Numbered from the stretch's first letter, positions 40,800 to 51,908 are shown. The stretch is DNA of 64,000 nucleotides from Liopterus haemorrhoidalis (GCA_963971575.1 OZ020611.1:201796419-201860418); one strand, 5' to 3'. The notes: a model not told the origin generated them from the letters alone. Numbers and translations are program-made.

Positions 40800-41820
40800 T
40801 AAAACGAAAACTGATCTAAGAAAATATTTTCCAAAGTAGAATACATGAAGTGCGGCCAGAAAAAAAAAAAAAACGTACTTAACAACTAAAAATTAAAAAA
40901 CTTTGACAGCGTATGTAGCTATGCAAGAATTGGCATGGAAAGGAACTATTTTATTTTAATATATTTTTTTGTTATTTCAGTTAGAATTTTTGTTTTTGTT
41001 TTTTTTTTTTTTTTTAATTTTTATCAAGCCTGTATTCTACCAAATACTCTTAATACAATATTCGTCTATTCAACATTAGTAACACAATGTATTGCAGTCG
41101 TAAGTATAAATTACAAATAAACAGAATTATTAAAAATTACCTACTGTATTAAGAAATGGATGTATATCTGTAGAGTTAAAAAATTCTGCAACACTATAGT
41201 AAATGTGAAAATCAGTCAATCAGAATACCGCATCGCTATCTTTAAAACCCAACCCTAAAAGCAATCTCAATTACCCCACCTATTTACCGATGTACATTGG
41301 TAGAGTATATAATCATTACAGCAGGCATGGCAATGTCGGTCCATCGAATCTGTTCCTGGAGCGAGTGTAACCGGCGGCCGTTGGACCGCTAATGATCAGG
41401 ACGCACAATAATCACATCAGCTATGATCGGTTCATCGATGAACTCAGTAACGTTATGTCATGTTGACGCGTTACTCTACTGTTACTGCTACTGCAGACCG
41501 ATGGCGATATATTAACGCCTCGCATCGATGCTACTAAATTGGACATATGACTTGGATGATGGTCGATATTAAATCATCTTCTAATTACAATTAAGGATTA
41601 GTTAATTTTGATGATTTATCTATATTAAAAAGTTCTTTATATGTATTATTTTTACTTCCCCGTAGGGCTTTTGTTGTGTATGTCGGTCAGCGTATTTTAT
41701 TTTTAACTGTGTTTGCGCCAGCAGGCGCGCACAGAATTTTTACTTGGAGGAAGGTTCAGAAGAAATTGTTTTAAAAGGGTAGGAATCGGGAAATTAACCG
41801 GCAGCAAGCGCTGGCCAAAG
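40800..41820. other. No supported gene; GC-richer unique patch
   Basis: The stretch 41325-41560 is richer in G and C and has no repeat signatures (GAGCGAGTGTAACCGGCGGC). It has no long open frame, so it could be single-copy non-coding DNA. A homopolymer T tract lies near 41000. Confidence 0.3.
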
Positions 41821-41826
41821 GCATTT

Positions 41827-41925
41827 CAAAATACAAGTGAAGACCTAAAAAAAGGTCCTCGCTTCTAAAATACATGTGATGATCTAAAAAAAGGGTCTTC
41901 ACTTCCAACATACAAGTAAAGAGTA
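41827..41925. repeat. Short tandem repeat, about 42-bp unit
   Basis: Units of the form AATACAAGTGAAGACCTAAA, AAAAGGTCCTCGCTTC occur about twice, with a third partial copy (CATACAAGTAAAGAGTAAAA). A similar word, GGTCTTCATTTCACATG, is found in the MITE at 63004-63258. Confidence 0.6.
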
Positions 41926-42039
41926 AAAAAAAAAACTCGCCGCCGATCATAGAAATGAAAGCCACTTGGTCAGTGTGACGTTTCGACCGGTCCTATTATC
42001 TCTGAACGAACAAGTACTCATTTATAACTATTAAATACT

Positions 42040-42160
42040 TGACCCCAGAGCTGTCTGCACAATATCGGAAGATAAAAATCCGAAGGAGGTGGGAGGTATC
42101 GAACCAGAGTCCCTGTGCTCCGTAGGCGGCTCCGTACCACGGAGCCACGGCAACTCTCTT
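42040..42160 (-). repeat. tRNA-derived SINE, family 4
   Basis: On the minus strand GTTGCCGTGGCTCCGTGGTA is an A-box-like head and CTCTGGTTCGATACCTCC contains a B box about 45 bases later. The downstream body is AT-richer and its end is not clear. Confidence 0.5.
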
Positions 42161-42693
42161 TAATGATGTTACTAATCCAATTTAAAAATAAATAAATTAT
42201 TTGGCTATCAAAATACCTGTTCTCTCGATCATATTGTTCTAATAATAAATTCAAAATAATAATGTAAAAATTTCACTAACGTTCCGCATATTGGTATTTA
42301 GTATCAAAATTCCACACAAGGTGGCGGAACAGTTTCAATAATGTATGACCAAACAAAAGATGACCAAACAGTAGCTAATAGGGGATACGCATAAAATTTA
42401 TATTTCTTTAAAACTACATTCTTTTGATATGTTAATATTAGTTATGTCACCTAAAAAAAAATCACATTTTAATTAATATTATAGCCAAATTTTTTAATTA
42501 AAATATTGTAAATTTGAAATAAGCCGATCACGGCGCGAAGGTTGCCGAGTAAAAACGACTGAGTATGGCGTCAAACGATAGGGGTTTCACGTCACAGATA
42601 CAGCTACAACATAATCTTTACACGTGTGTATATTGTATTGTTCGAGAGTTTTGTATTTGTTTTTAAACAATTTTTCACGCATTTATTATTAAA

Positions 42694-42813
42694 ATGGCAG
42701 ATAAAGATTTTGTTAGGGCTCAAAATGATAATTTACCCAACATTGATGCATTTATGCTCACAAACATAAAATTTACTTTTTTTCTGAAATATCGGTTTTA
42801 TTTCGCCCCATAG
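42694..42813 (+). pseudogene. Truncated ORF, MADKDFV-type, unknown function
   Basis: ATG follows TTATTAAAA and gives MADKDFVRAQNDNLPNIDAF, then MLTNIKF. Beyond that the reading runs into the antisense of the THAP ORF and stops at 42811-42813. About 27 residues are therefore genuine. I do not recognise a characterised family. The N-terminus has the look of uncharacterised insect transposon-associated proteins (acidic start, NDNLP.ID), which is an impression, not a match. The position inside the left TIR suggests it was one of two genes of the parent element. Confidence 0.45.
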
Positions 42814-42967
42814 CTTCCAGCCACAAATTTCGCCTTTTATGTTGTTTTTCGCCATCAGGTAATGATATAAATTGTTTTTTTGGATTTCTAGTTGAACTAA
42901 TTGTGCACATCGGTACTGAACAATATTTTCGATTATGTTTCGAAGTACTGGGGCCTGGATCTTCCAT
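42773..42967 (-). pseudogene. THAP zinc-finger domain, truncated
   Basis: The 64-codon frame begins MEDPGPSTSKHNRKYCSVPM. CSVPMC gives the first Cys pair of a THAP finger (C-x2-4-C at the start of the domain). The conserved segment KKQFISLPDGEKQHKRRNLW follows, with the F..LP and invariant Trp positions of THAP domains. The frame then ends at the deletion junction, so the distal Cys-His pair and AVPTIF box are missing. THAP domains bind DNA in a zinc-dependent way and are used by P-element-type transposases and by host factors. Here it is inside a TIR-bounded element, so a transposon origin is favoured. Confidence 0.65.
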
Positions 42968-43508
42968 ATTTTATATATTTTAATATAAAATTTAATTCGG
43001 TAAACATGTATAAATTGTTTTTATAGAATTAAACTTTATTTTAATTAAAATCACTCTAACTTTAAATAACCTATAAAAGTTATACAAACAAATAAGTTCA
43101 CAACAGACTATGTACGATGGATAGGCTAATAGTGTCATGCGTCAGTTAGAATGGGTATGACGTCACACGTCGTTTTCGCGCGCTACATACATTTATGAAT
43201 TTTTTAAGCCTTCAAATTAAAAAAAAATAAATTACAAACTGTTTTTTATGTTTATATGCAACAAGAGGAATATAATAAAAAAAAATTTAAAAATCATGCC
43301 TATCCCCTATTGCTATACTGAAATTGCCCAGTCAATGCACTTCGTCATTTTGCTTCATAACTTCAATGACAAACGTAGTGGCGAAAAAATAATAACTACT
43401 ATTGCTCTTCACTATTTTATTTTACTAAAACATACCTATTGACGTCATATTTAGTTTATGTTCTATAGTCATTGTGAAGATTTACAAATATTTAAAGTTT
43501 TTATTTAA

Positions 43509-43715
43509 TAGGAGGGTTACCTAAAACAATACGTCAAACAAAAAATGCGAGGATAGCGATTTTCATCACCTCAAGAAGCTGTTGAAGACTTTGAAAACCA
43601 TGTTTTTGAGATACCAACTTCAAAATTGAAAAAAGTTTCGAGAATTGGTTTGAACGCATGCAAATGTGTATAAATCTTAAAAGCGATTATTTTGAAAAGC
43701 AACAAAACAGTTTGT
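43509..43715 (+). pseudogene. mariner C-terminal fragment, highly deleted derivative
   Basis: GAGGGTTACCTAAAAC at 43512 matches the left end of the mariner at 26565. It is followed within 25 bases by transposase C-terminus: KQKMRG, a stop, RFSSPQEAVEDFENHVFEIP, TSKLKK and, after a frameshift, FENWFERMQMCINLKSDYFE. This is the last 60 or so residues of the same family as 26565-27440. Almost the whole coding region has been deleted. Confidence 0.7.
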
Positions 43716-44179
43716 TCAAAAAAATATATCTTATGGTAATTTTGTCTATCTCTTATTATTTAGTTTATGCAGTTTTGTGTTTAGTTATATATTTTCTTAT
43801 AGATATCTTATAGATTTCTATTTTAGACAATGTGTGTTGTGCATAGTTTTTATATTAAATACAACTTGTTTCAATTTTGGATGCCATGTAAACGTATCTA
43901 ATATGACATCATAAAAAAATCTGACGTTTAAAGTGACGCAACTGCATTTACTGCCCGACTAACCTATATTATGGTTATTTAGATTTAAGTCAGTTGAACT
44001 TATGTGTTTAACAAAAGTATTTTCATTAAGTCATTACTTTTATTTACGTATTTTATAACATGAAAGTGTACATTTGATAATTTTTTTAATTGGCATTTGG
44101 TTACCATGGAAACACGCACTAATGCTTAAAAGTATCATTTTAGATACAGTAATGCGTGCCTACTTTATGCACGGTGGTA
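43716..44179. other. No recognised feature
   Basis: AT-rich sequence with chance frames only. Confidence 0.35.
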
Positions 44180-44310
44180 AAAGCATTTACGTACTACATC
44201 TCTTAGATTGTAATGGTTTCAAATTTTCTAAATATGTTTTCCTGTTTCAGGTAAGGACCATATTGTTATTTATTGGAGCAGGATTAAAGAACTGTAAGTT
44301 AGTTGATTTA
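44180..44310 (+). repeat. Dispersed repeat with splice-like signals, copy 2
   Basis: This copy shares ordered blocks with 13230-13440, including AAATTTTCTAAATATGTTTT, CCTGTTTCAGGTAAGGACCA and AAGAACTGTAAGTTAG. The conservation is concentrated around an acceptor-like CTGTTTCAG and a donor-like CTGTAAGT about 43 bases apart. Confidence 0.55.
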
Positions 44311-45046
44311 TGTTTTATTAGTACTGTACTATATTAATATTTGGTATTGCTTACATATATTCTTAATTCTGAGACTTCACAATTTATGAAAAATCTTTAA
44401 GATAACTATCCATTGAACCTGATCTCTAAAGTTATTATCTCGCATTTAAATCTCAATATTGAAAAACTTTTACGATCTACAAATCCTGCAGTTCAACTCT
44501 CCACTTTCCGCTAACTGCTTAAGCATTACTTAAACTTCACTAACAACTATTCTTTTTTTATTTTCAAAGCTTAAAACGACTTTTAAATTTGATATGTAAG
44601 AAATGAAGATAGATTAAGGAGAGATAAAATATTCTCCACTACTTATCTTCCTTCCTCTCTATATCTCTCCTTCTTTTTTATCTTTCTTTAATTCAGAGTC
44701 TTTTTTATAAATTAGCTCCATTAAGTATACATTTAGGTTAGGGAATTTTTCGAAGACGGATACTGTCACCGTTGGAATTTATTGTATTTCCGAATAAAAA
44801 GAGGAAAATTTTCCCGATCGAATCAGAGAAGCATTGCGCATCGCTTCAGGCCAAACAACAAATAACATACACAAACCAATTTCTCGAAAAACAAAAAGAC
44901 ATTGACGACTGCTTGAAATTTGAATGCATTAGGGTGTGAGTCGAGATACATTTTAGAATAGTTCGCGCAATAGATAACGTTCAATGGATTTTTGGTACTG
45001 CATTTATTTATTTTGGAGGGCTTACCTGTTTTTACTTTCGTTTATA
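44311..45046. other. No recognised feature
   Basis: I see no convincing frame, terminal repeat or RNA gene. Confidence 0.35.
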
Positions 45047-45905
45047 TTAGGTGTACCTGAAAGTTTTTTCGTTTTTATTATTAGTGCAGTATGCGAACTA
45101 GTTACGACTTATTCGCTGAATTAAACAGACATCGTTTGCGTTTTGATTAAACTCTGTAATCTTGAGTACCTAAATATTGTTTTAGTTTTATTTTAATCCC
45201 TTGCATTTTAAAATGGCGGAAGATTTTCATCAAAACATTTTTTTATGCTGTTTAATGTTATATGAGTACCATAAAAATTGCTACAGTTGCTACATAAAAC
45301 ATTTGCACTGTTATGGTGATAAACTAAATGTACGCACATGTCAACTGGGTGTAAAAAATTAAAATCTGGAAATTTATGCTTGGATGATGAACTTCGATCT
45401 GGAAGGCCATATAAAGGAATAATTTATTATGAGATGTCAAAACCGGGGCAAAGTGTTAATTCTGACCTCTGCTGTGAACAGTTGGCTCGTCTGAATCAGA
45501 ACTTGACCAGAAATCGGCCAGAAATTGTGAATAAAAGAGGAGTTATTCGTCATATTAAAAAAGACACGTGAAAAAATTTCCGAGCTTGATTGGGAGATTC
45601 TAACACACCCACCCTACTCACCAGACATTTCACTCTCCGACTATCACTTATTTCGGTCACTGGAACACTTTTTAAGAAACAAGACACTTGGAGATATGAA
45701 CCATGTTAAAATGAGCCTTGAACAATTTTTTCCTTAAAAAATCAGGAATTTTATAAATCGGGAATATTTTCTCTTCTTGATAAATGGCAGAGTGTTATAG
45801 ATCACAAAGGTAACTATTTTACTCAATAAAGTACTTTTTTTTTCTTTTAATTTGTTTCTATTTTAATAATACCAAATAAACGAAAAAACTTTCCGCTACA
45901 CCTAA
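45047..45905 (+). mobile_element. 859-bp internally deleted mariner with intact TIRs
   Basis: The left end TTAGGTGTACCTGAAAGTTT and the inverse right end TTAGGTGTAGCGGAAAGTTT match at 17 of 20 bases. They continue TTTCGTTT.. with TA at 45045-45046 and 45906-45907. The TTAGG start and the AAAGTTTTTTCGTTT run are typical of cecropia-type mariners. About 450 bp of a normal element are missing. Confidence 0.85.
45213..45835 (+). pseudogene. mariner transposase, two internal deletions
   Basis: ATG at 45213 opens MAEDFHQNIFLCCLMLYEYH, then YGDKLNVRTCQ (HTH1). A frameshift leads to LKSGNLCLDDELRSGRPY, which jumps directly to KGIIYYEMSKPGQSVNSDLC, EQLARLNQNLTRNRPEIVNK and RGVI. HTH2 and the first catalytic Asp are deleted. 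The HDNARPH block is also gone (HIKKDT and a stop), then ELDWEILTHPPYSPDISLSD, YHLFRSLEHFLRNKTLGD retains the third catalytic Asp. The C-terminus YKSGIFSLLDKWQSVIDHKG, NYFTQ ends just before the right TIR. Confidence 0.8.
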
Positions 45906-46345
45906 TATATTTCGCTATAAGTATATATATACAGATTGGAAATCGCAGGTGCGAACATAGAGAAATAAAAAAAAGAAAAATGATTTTCATATTAGGTATC
46001 TTGATGAGTTAAAATAAACTATTAAAAATGTACCAAAATCCGTGTAACAATGAACAAAAATTATATATTGTAATGAAAATAAATATGTAAGTAAATAACG
46101 GCATAAAATTACAACGGTTTTCAAAAGTAACAGCAAATAAATTAATAGTTTCACGAATTGAGTGTCCACTGTCAACCACCCATTTAATCACTTGAATATT
46201 TTCTTTTAACTCGTATATATTCATACTGTAACAGAAGTTTATAAAAGTTTGTAATTTTACAGTTACTTGCGACTGTGACAGTTGATTATGTCGAATAATT
46301 AAACTCAAGGTACCTGAAAATCATTTGTTTTTATTTCCCTATGTT

Positions 46346-47236
46346 TTTTTTTTTTTCCTTTTATTTGTTGGCTTTAGCAGCTTTGGCTATTAGCCAGATA
46401 TAAATAAATATATTACAGGTTTTTAAAATTACATTTATAATTTGATATTTTCTGCTTTAATATAGTTATAAATAATTTCATAAATATCTAGAGAGTTAGT
46501 AGCAAGAAGTGTCTGAATATTGGTAGGTAAGGATATTTGTTAGAAAACTAAATTTTGTATGAATAAGTTACGATTGCGAAAATGAATTGGGCATTCGAAC
46601 AATAAATGGTTCGAATCGCTAACAGACAAATTATCACATGGACAGAAAGGAGACGAAACCATATTAATTCTATGCAGATGATATGGACAGTAGGTGTGAT
46701 TAAATCTAAGCCGGATAAAAGTGGATATAAAAGATCTGCTTTGTTGAGAAGAAAACCAACGCTTTCTAGGAAGAAGAGGTGAATTTGACCATAGTATGAT
46801 CCTTTGAACTGTAGAGCATCTATGTATTCTTGTTGCCATTGGTTGCATATGGAAGATTGACATAATCTAATTACTGTTTAGAGAATAAGAATATTTAAGA
46901 GGGAGCCATTTACAGCTGCTACTTTGGCTAGAAGATCGACTTGATCGAACTTAAAATCTGAGTGGCCTTTAATCCAGCATATTTTAATAATTTTACCGCT
47001 GATCGTGTGATCGTGTAGACCTTTAATAATATAAATTATTGAATAATTCTTTTTCTCAAATCCAGGGCAACTCAATTTTTGGACGGCGCTTTTACAATCA
47101 TAAAAAATTACAAACTCATTATGAAAGCGATTCTTTAAGTATTCTAAACTCAACATTAAGGCTACCATTTCGGCATTATAGATAAACATTATCTGGGAGT
47201 TTCAATTTTAGGCTAAAATTGCGTTGGGGATCTAAA
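46346..47236 (-). mobile_element. I-type LINE, 5'-truncated, 11-bp target duplication
   Basis: TTCCCTATGTT occurs at 46335-46345 and 47237-47247. Between them, on the minus strand, are the last part of an ORF2 and a 3' UTR of about 170 bases, ending in a run of A (T tract from 46346). The insertion is therefore a classic target-primed, 5'-truncated copy. Its 3' UTR (GCTTTAGCAGCTTTGGCTAT in plus view) resembles the one at 53155-53400. Confidence 0.9.
46540..47189 (-). pseudogene. LINE ORF2 C-terminus: RNase H and Cys/His tail
   Basis: The upstream frame (47189-46878) reads FIYNAEMVALMLSLEYLKNR, FVIFYDCKSAVQKL and KICWIKGHSDFKFDQVDLLA, KVAAVN. This is RNase H with the AE, D and W..GH...VD.LAK.A blocks. 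The downstream frame (46863-46540) carries TRIHRCSTVQRII, FISTFIRLRFNHTYCPYHLH and PFCPCDNLSVSDSNHLLFEC, the Cys-x-Cys...His...Cys tail of I/R1-type LINEs. The two frames are separated by a frameshift near 46870. The catalytic Asp-Glu-Asp set appears present, but the protein is truncated, so it is not a functional LINE. Confidence 0.8.
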
Positions 47237-47274
47237 TTCCCTATGTTGGCACTTGCGATTTCCAATCTGTCTAA

Positions 47275-48335
47275 TCTTGAAATCAGCAGAGGGTAGACTG
47301 TACATTTATTGTAAAAATCAGAATATATACAGTCAACAAAACAGTAATATGGGGGGGGGGGAGAGAGTTAATATTACAAGCATAGGTATACAGAAGATAT
47401 ACCCCGTACTCCGCTCCTCCACTACAGCCCTGGAAATATGTTGTGATGGGCAAGAAACTACAAAACTACATGTCAATATTTATTCAAATTGCCACTAGAT
47501 GTCTATGAGTGGCAGTCAAACAAACATAATATGAACTGAATCCCATGTAATGTTACAGAATTCAATTTTTGAATGAAACCCTCCAAGAGAGAAATACATT
47601 TACTATTGAAGTGCTATTTCATTACCTTATGTAAATACCAGATATTAAAACTGGGTCACACATAGTGTATAGCTTTCAAAATGACACCATTCACGGAAGT
47701 AATACAAATGAATTGAAAATTGATTTTGTAATTTCCGGAAATATCTTATGATTTTTACAAAAGTTGAACATGGTTGAACAAAACTTGAATTTAATTAGGG
47801 AAACATTTGATTATTGAAACAGCACTTATTTTTAAATCGTCCATTGACAATAAGCCGCACTTCTGCGTGGCTTATTTTAGACTAAAACCGTGTAAAAATA
47901 ATTTTATTTATAAAAATGTTATTGGGTAATCCATGAATTAATGAATCTAGAGTTTGCAGTTAACACCATACGCAGGAGTTTATATTTGGAAGTTTTTAAG
48001 AATTTTGTATGCTAACATGTTACACGAGATTACACTGCTTTAATTTCGTTATAATTTCGGTGTTATAATTCATAGTTCATCAGGTGAAGGCCGTGCCTTT
48101 TCCGTAATACCATTTTTACTTTACCTTTTAATTAAATAATGTTATAATGAAAGTAGTTGTTAGTATCACGAAATTAGCCAAATTTCCTAAACTTGGTATT
48201 TGAAGTCTGGATATTTTCCTATAAGTGGGGCAAAGAACTGTATATGTAGGCCAAATTTCAAATCTCTAGATTCCGTTTGCCCACAATGGGTGCGTTTTGT
48301 TGTGCCAAATAAATGAAGTTTGTAGTGAATTTTAC
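47275..48335. other. No supported gene
   Basis: A G9 tract lies at 47350. A small hairpin (AATAAGCC...GGCTTATT) lies at 47849-47876. Otherwise the sequence is AT-rich and unassigned. Confidence 0.35.
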
Positions 48336-48339
48336 ATTA

Positions 48340-48605
48340 CATTTACATTTGCAGTAATAATTACTAAAATCGTTTATATATAAAATAAATAACAACAGTC
48401 CCAGGATACTACCTTGCGGGACACCGTACTTTATTAACTTTTCTTCTGAACTTACATTGTCACATTTGTTTTGTATTTTCTAAATAGTTTTTAAACCATT
48501 TAAGTACATTTTCTCTAAGCCACACATCATCCATCCACATTTTTTTCCCTAGTCTATCTGTATCTATTGTTTCAACTGCCCTTTTTAAGTCCCAGCGGCG
48601 CCATA
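48340..48605 (-). pseudogene. LINE reverse transcriptase fragment
   Basis: From about 48595 the minus strand reads DLKRAVETIDTDRLGKKMWM, WLRENVLKWFKNYLENTKQ, and after damage RCPARXYPGTVVIYFIYKRF. The last corresponds to the YGVPQGS.LGPLLFI.YIND block with the PQG destroyed. The first catalytic Asp (DLKRAF type) is present, while the YADD box is not reached. This is a short RT fragment of Jockey/CR1-like type without ends. Confidence 0.6.
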
Positions 48606-48609
48606 AAAA

Positions 48610-49295
48610 AAAATAAACTTACGTAGTTACAACCGCGATTATTTAAGCCACACTTGAGCAGTTTTTCTAGTTTTAATATGAAACTGATTTCAGAAATATT
48701 TAACTATTTTTACTAAATATCCACCGACGATCAGCTTCCTGTATGTATTGCTACTGACTATCATTAATAACCAGCAGTAATAAATTAAAGTAATTTATAT
48801 TCGGTAGAGTTTAGAAATTCAACATGATGTGCAAAATTTGTATGGTACGTAGAGTGGTGGTGTACGCTTAACAAATGTTGACAATAGGAATTGTGTTTCT
48901 AGATATACGATCTTTAGGGAAATGATCGCATTACCATATCTATTTTACCTATGGATATGTGGCTTACTACAATTCTGTCAGCCTTTGTTCACATTTTAAA
49001 TATGCATGAATGCTCCTTCTATTGATTAACATATTTAAGAAAATGTCACTGTTTTCATACAGAGACATTTAGGCTAAAATTTGTTTCGATAATTTTAATA
49101 AGTTGGCTGGATAGTATGTTTTTGTTTTAGATTGTGAAATTTGTGAAATTTGTGAAATTTGTTAGTTAAACGTGAAAAATTAAGATAGAAAAATGTTCAT
49201 GGTAACTAATAGGATTATTAAATTCTGGAACAATTATCCTGCTGGTGCCTTCATTTCAAGAGTAAACTATTTTAAAAACTGTAATAATTTAGCAT
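48610..49295. other. No recognised feature
   Basis: I see no frame or repeat apart from a short GTGAAATTT triplication near 49131. Confidence 0.35.
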
Positions 49296-49299
49296 ATAA

Positions 49300-49510
49300 T
49301 AGGCTATTCCAAACGTTTAAGCGGGACTAAATGGTATTTTAATTTTTCTAGTATTAAAGTCGGTATTTATAGTTGTCCAGAACTCTCTTTTTAAGGATGT
49401 AGTGATCTTAGCTAAACAAAATGATCAATAGCTTCAATCGATAAAAGTTACTAGAATGGAAAATATAGTTCTGCTTAAAAAAAATAAAATAAAATACAGG
49501 CTATATCCGT
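49300..49510. mobile_element. Short MITE related to 19018-19421
   Basis: TAGGCTATTCCAAACGTTTA, AGCGGGACTAAATGG on the left and GTTCTGCTTAA...CAGGCTATA on the right repeat the end words of the TA-flanked MITE at 19018-19421. A second left-end-like piece (GTTTCTTAACTTCGTGCGGA, ACTAGATTTTAAAATCTAA) follows immediately to about 49560. The limits are approximate. Confidence 0.5.
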
Positions 49511-50164
49511 TTCTTAACTTCGTGCGGAACTAGATTTTAAAATCTAATGACTTTTAATGAATAAATGAGACTTTGTTTTAACATTTTAAATGTGGTTTCA
49601 AATTGAGAAATTTTCAGTTTGGTAATTTTAAATGGTTACATTTTAGATTACATGTCAAATTCATTAAAGCTTGATTTTATGTTTATGAAAATATTTTCTG
49701 TTATAAGTTGTTCACTTTTGTAAGGACAAACTAGATTTGGTTGTTTTGGTTACTTTTATAGTGTATTACTGACTTTAAATGATATTTAAAAAATTTCCGT
49801 ACGCTGTAAATCAGACTTCAAATTTGTTTGGTTATGATCATTATAATTAGGATATCATTTTTTATTGACATATGTCAAATTGACATTTTTTACCATTTTT
49901 TATTACAAACATGACATACAATTTCAAAAGTGCAAACTATTGACATCAAAATTTCCTCTTAGTTTGTTCTTACAAAATTAAACAGTTTATATAAAAAATT
50001 AGCTTATTATTATAAGTTTATCACAATATAAATAGTTATTTTTTGTTTATTTTTAATACAATTTTAAATTATATTACTAAAAATACATCAAAAATTAATA
50101 CATATAACAAAAGGTTTATTTATTATTTTATTATACAAAATATGTCTATATAAATAAAATATAT

Positions 50165-51625
50165 ACTATACTAGCTGAGTACCCGTGCTTCGCTACGTTA
50201 TATTGATCGTTACCGGTCTGCTATCATCGTGCAATTATTATAAGTCATGGTTCCTCTATAGATCACATTGCTTACTCTCTCCTCAAGTGTAGATTCACCC
50301 CGTTGGAGGCTCATTAGTGTAAAATTTTCAGTTTGTTTCTAAACATGTGCACGGGTAACTTTTATAAGCAAAAACCTAGTCGATATCTCATTTGTCCTAA
50401 GAGATATATAGGAATCCGTGAAAAACCATTTTACTCCTTTTCACCCCGTAGGGGTCGAAAAATCTTTTCTTAGTAGGTTCTTACGTCATATCGAGAAATG
50501 TACTCTTGGAATTTCTTATTTCTAATAAAAAATAATAATTTACCCCTTTAGGAATGAAATTTAAAAAACTGTCAGAATACTATCGAAAGTTTTAAAAAGT
50601 CACCTATATGCCAGAAAGGAATGCAAAAACCAAGTAGATAACTCATTTAAGAGATATTGTATGCTTACCTCATGGAGGGAATATACTTTGCGAATATCAT
50701 GTATCTATGTCCAAGGGATATTCTATTAAATAAAAAATATCCTTTTACCCCTTTAGGGGTGAAATTTTGAAAAACTGTCAAAACCATTTCGAGATATTTT
50801 AAAAAGACATCTATATGCCAAATAGGAATTTTATAACTCAACCAACACAGAAAATACGGCGGTTTCTATAATTGTTTCTGATTGTAGATTCACCCTTTTA
50901 GGGGATGATTAGGACAAAATCTTGAAATAGGTTTTTTAACATTTATAAGGATAATCTTTATAAGCAAAAACCAAGGCGATATATTATTGACCTAAAAGAA
51001 ATTGAGGAATCCGTGTAAACACATTTCACCCCTTGTCACCCCTGATAGGTCGTATTTCGAAAAATCATTTCTTAGGGGGTTCTTAAGTCATAAAAGTGAT
51101 ATACTCCCCGAATTTTATGTTTCTTTGTCTAGACGAAATTCTATCGAATAAAAAATACCAATTTACCCCTTTAGGGGTGAAAATTAAAAAAACGGTCAAA
51201 ACACTTTCTAAATATTTTAAAAAGGCACCTATATGCCAAAAAGGAATTTTATAACACAATAAACACAGAAGATGCGAAGGGTTCTATAATTCACCCTGAT
51301 TATAGATTCACCCCTTTAGGGGTCGATTAAAAAAAAATCCTGAAATAAGTTTTTTAATATTTACATGAGTAATCATTGTGAGTAAAAACCAAGTCGATAT
51401 CTTATTGGACCTAAGAGATATTAAGAAAACCGTGAAGCCACATTTTACCCCTTTTAACCCTCTTTTCACCCACTTAGAGGATGAGTTTCGAAAAATCCGT
51501 TCTTAGTGGGTGCTTACGTCATGGAGGGAATATACTTGCCAAATTTCATGATTGTAGGTCCAGTGGTTTGGGCTGGGCGTTGATTATGAGTAGGTAGCTT
51601 AGTTACGATTTTATATATATAGATG
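50165..51625 (+). repeat. 1.46-kb internally repetitive dispersed element (ACCCGTGCTTCGCTACG type)
   Basis: It begins CTAGCTGAGTACCCGTGCTT, CGCTACG and ends near GATTTTATATATATAGATGA. Inside, a module recurs at about 50288, 50881 and 51298. It consists of TGTAGATTCACCC.TT..GG, AAGCAAAAACC.AG.CGATA, AGGAATCCGTG and ATTTACCCCTTTAGG.GTGA, then AAAACTGTCA and CACCTATATGCCAAA, with a period of 400-600 bases. No ORF is present. The start word resembles a repeat end I associate with arthropod genomes; the mechanism is not known to me. Confidence 0.6.
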
Positions 51626-51908
51626 ATTCCCAAATACTTATAGTTACCGTGAGGTCAGTCAATTTTTAATTGACTTTTCTAAACTTATATATCTTCTGTA
51701 ACTCAGGGCTTTTGCCTTCTCAGCGATTCGCCCCCAATCGAAGCTATTCTACGGTAGTTGTTCATTTCCTACGAGTCTTTATATACATATTCCATCCACC
51801 TTGATCAATGTCTTCCTCTAGGCCATTATCTTCCATTTTTATCTTGTGCATTAGATCTTGATTTTAATGATAGTTTTGCAACGATATGATAATAAAATTA
51901 GATATATA

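Larger units (their letters stand above)
42377..43311. mobile_element. 935-bp TIR element with two convergent truncated ORFs (one THAP)
   Basis: The left end AATAGGGGATACGCATAAAA and the inverse of the right end (AATAGGGGATAGGCATGATT) match at about 20 of 24 bases. The first ORF starts at 42694 and runs right; the second starts at 42967 and runs left. They meet at about 42770, both abruptly truncated. This is what an internal deletion between two convergent genes would leave. A clean target duplication was not found (GCTA occurs near both ends). The THAP domain recalls P-element-type transposases, but the superfamily is not established. Confidence 0.6.
45932..47269. mobile_element. MITE with about 75-bp TIRs, split by a LINE
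   Basis: The left arm CAGATTGGAAATCGCAGGTG, CGAACATAG, AAATAAAAA..., AATGATTTTCA is matched in inverse by two separated pieces. AAACTCAAGGTACCTGAAAA with TCATTTG..TATTTCCCTATG lies at 46302-46342, and GGCACTTGCGATTTCCAATC at 47248-47269. Removing the LINE at 46346-47236 and one copy of its target duplication restores a continuous arm and a MITE of about 436 bp. There is no clean target duplication for the MITE itself. Confidence 0.8.
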
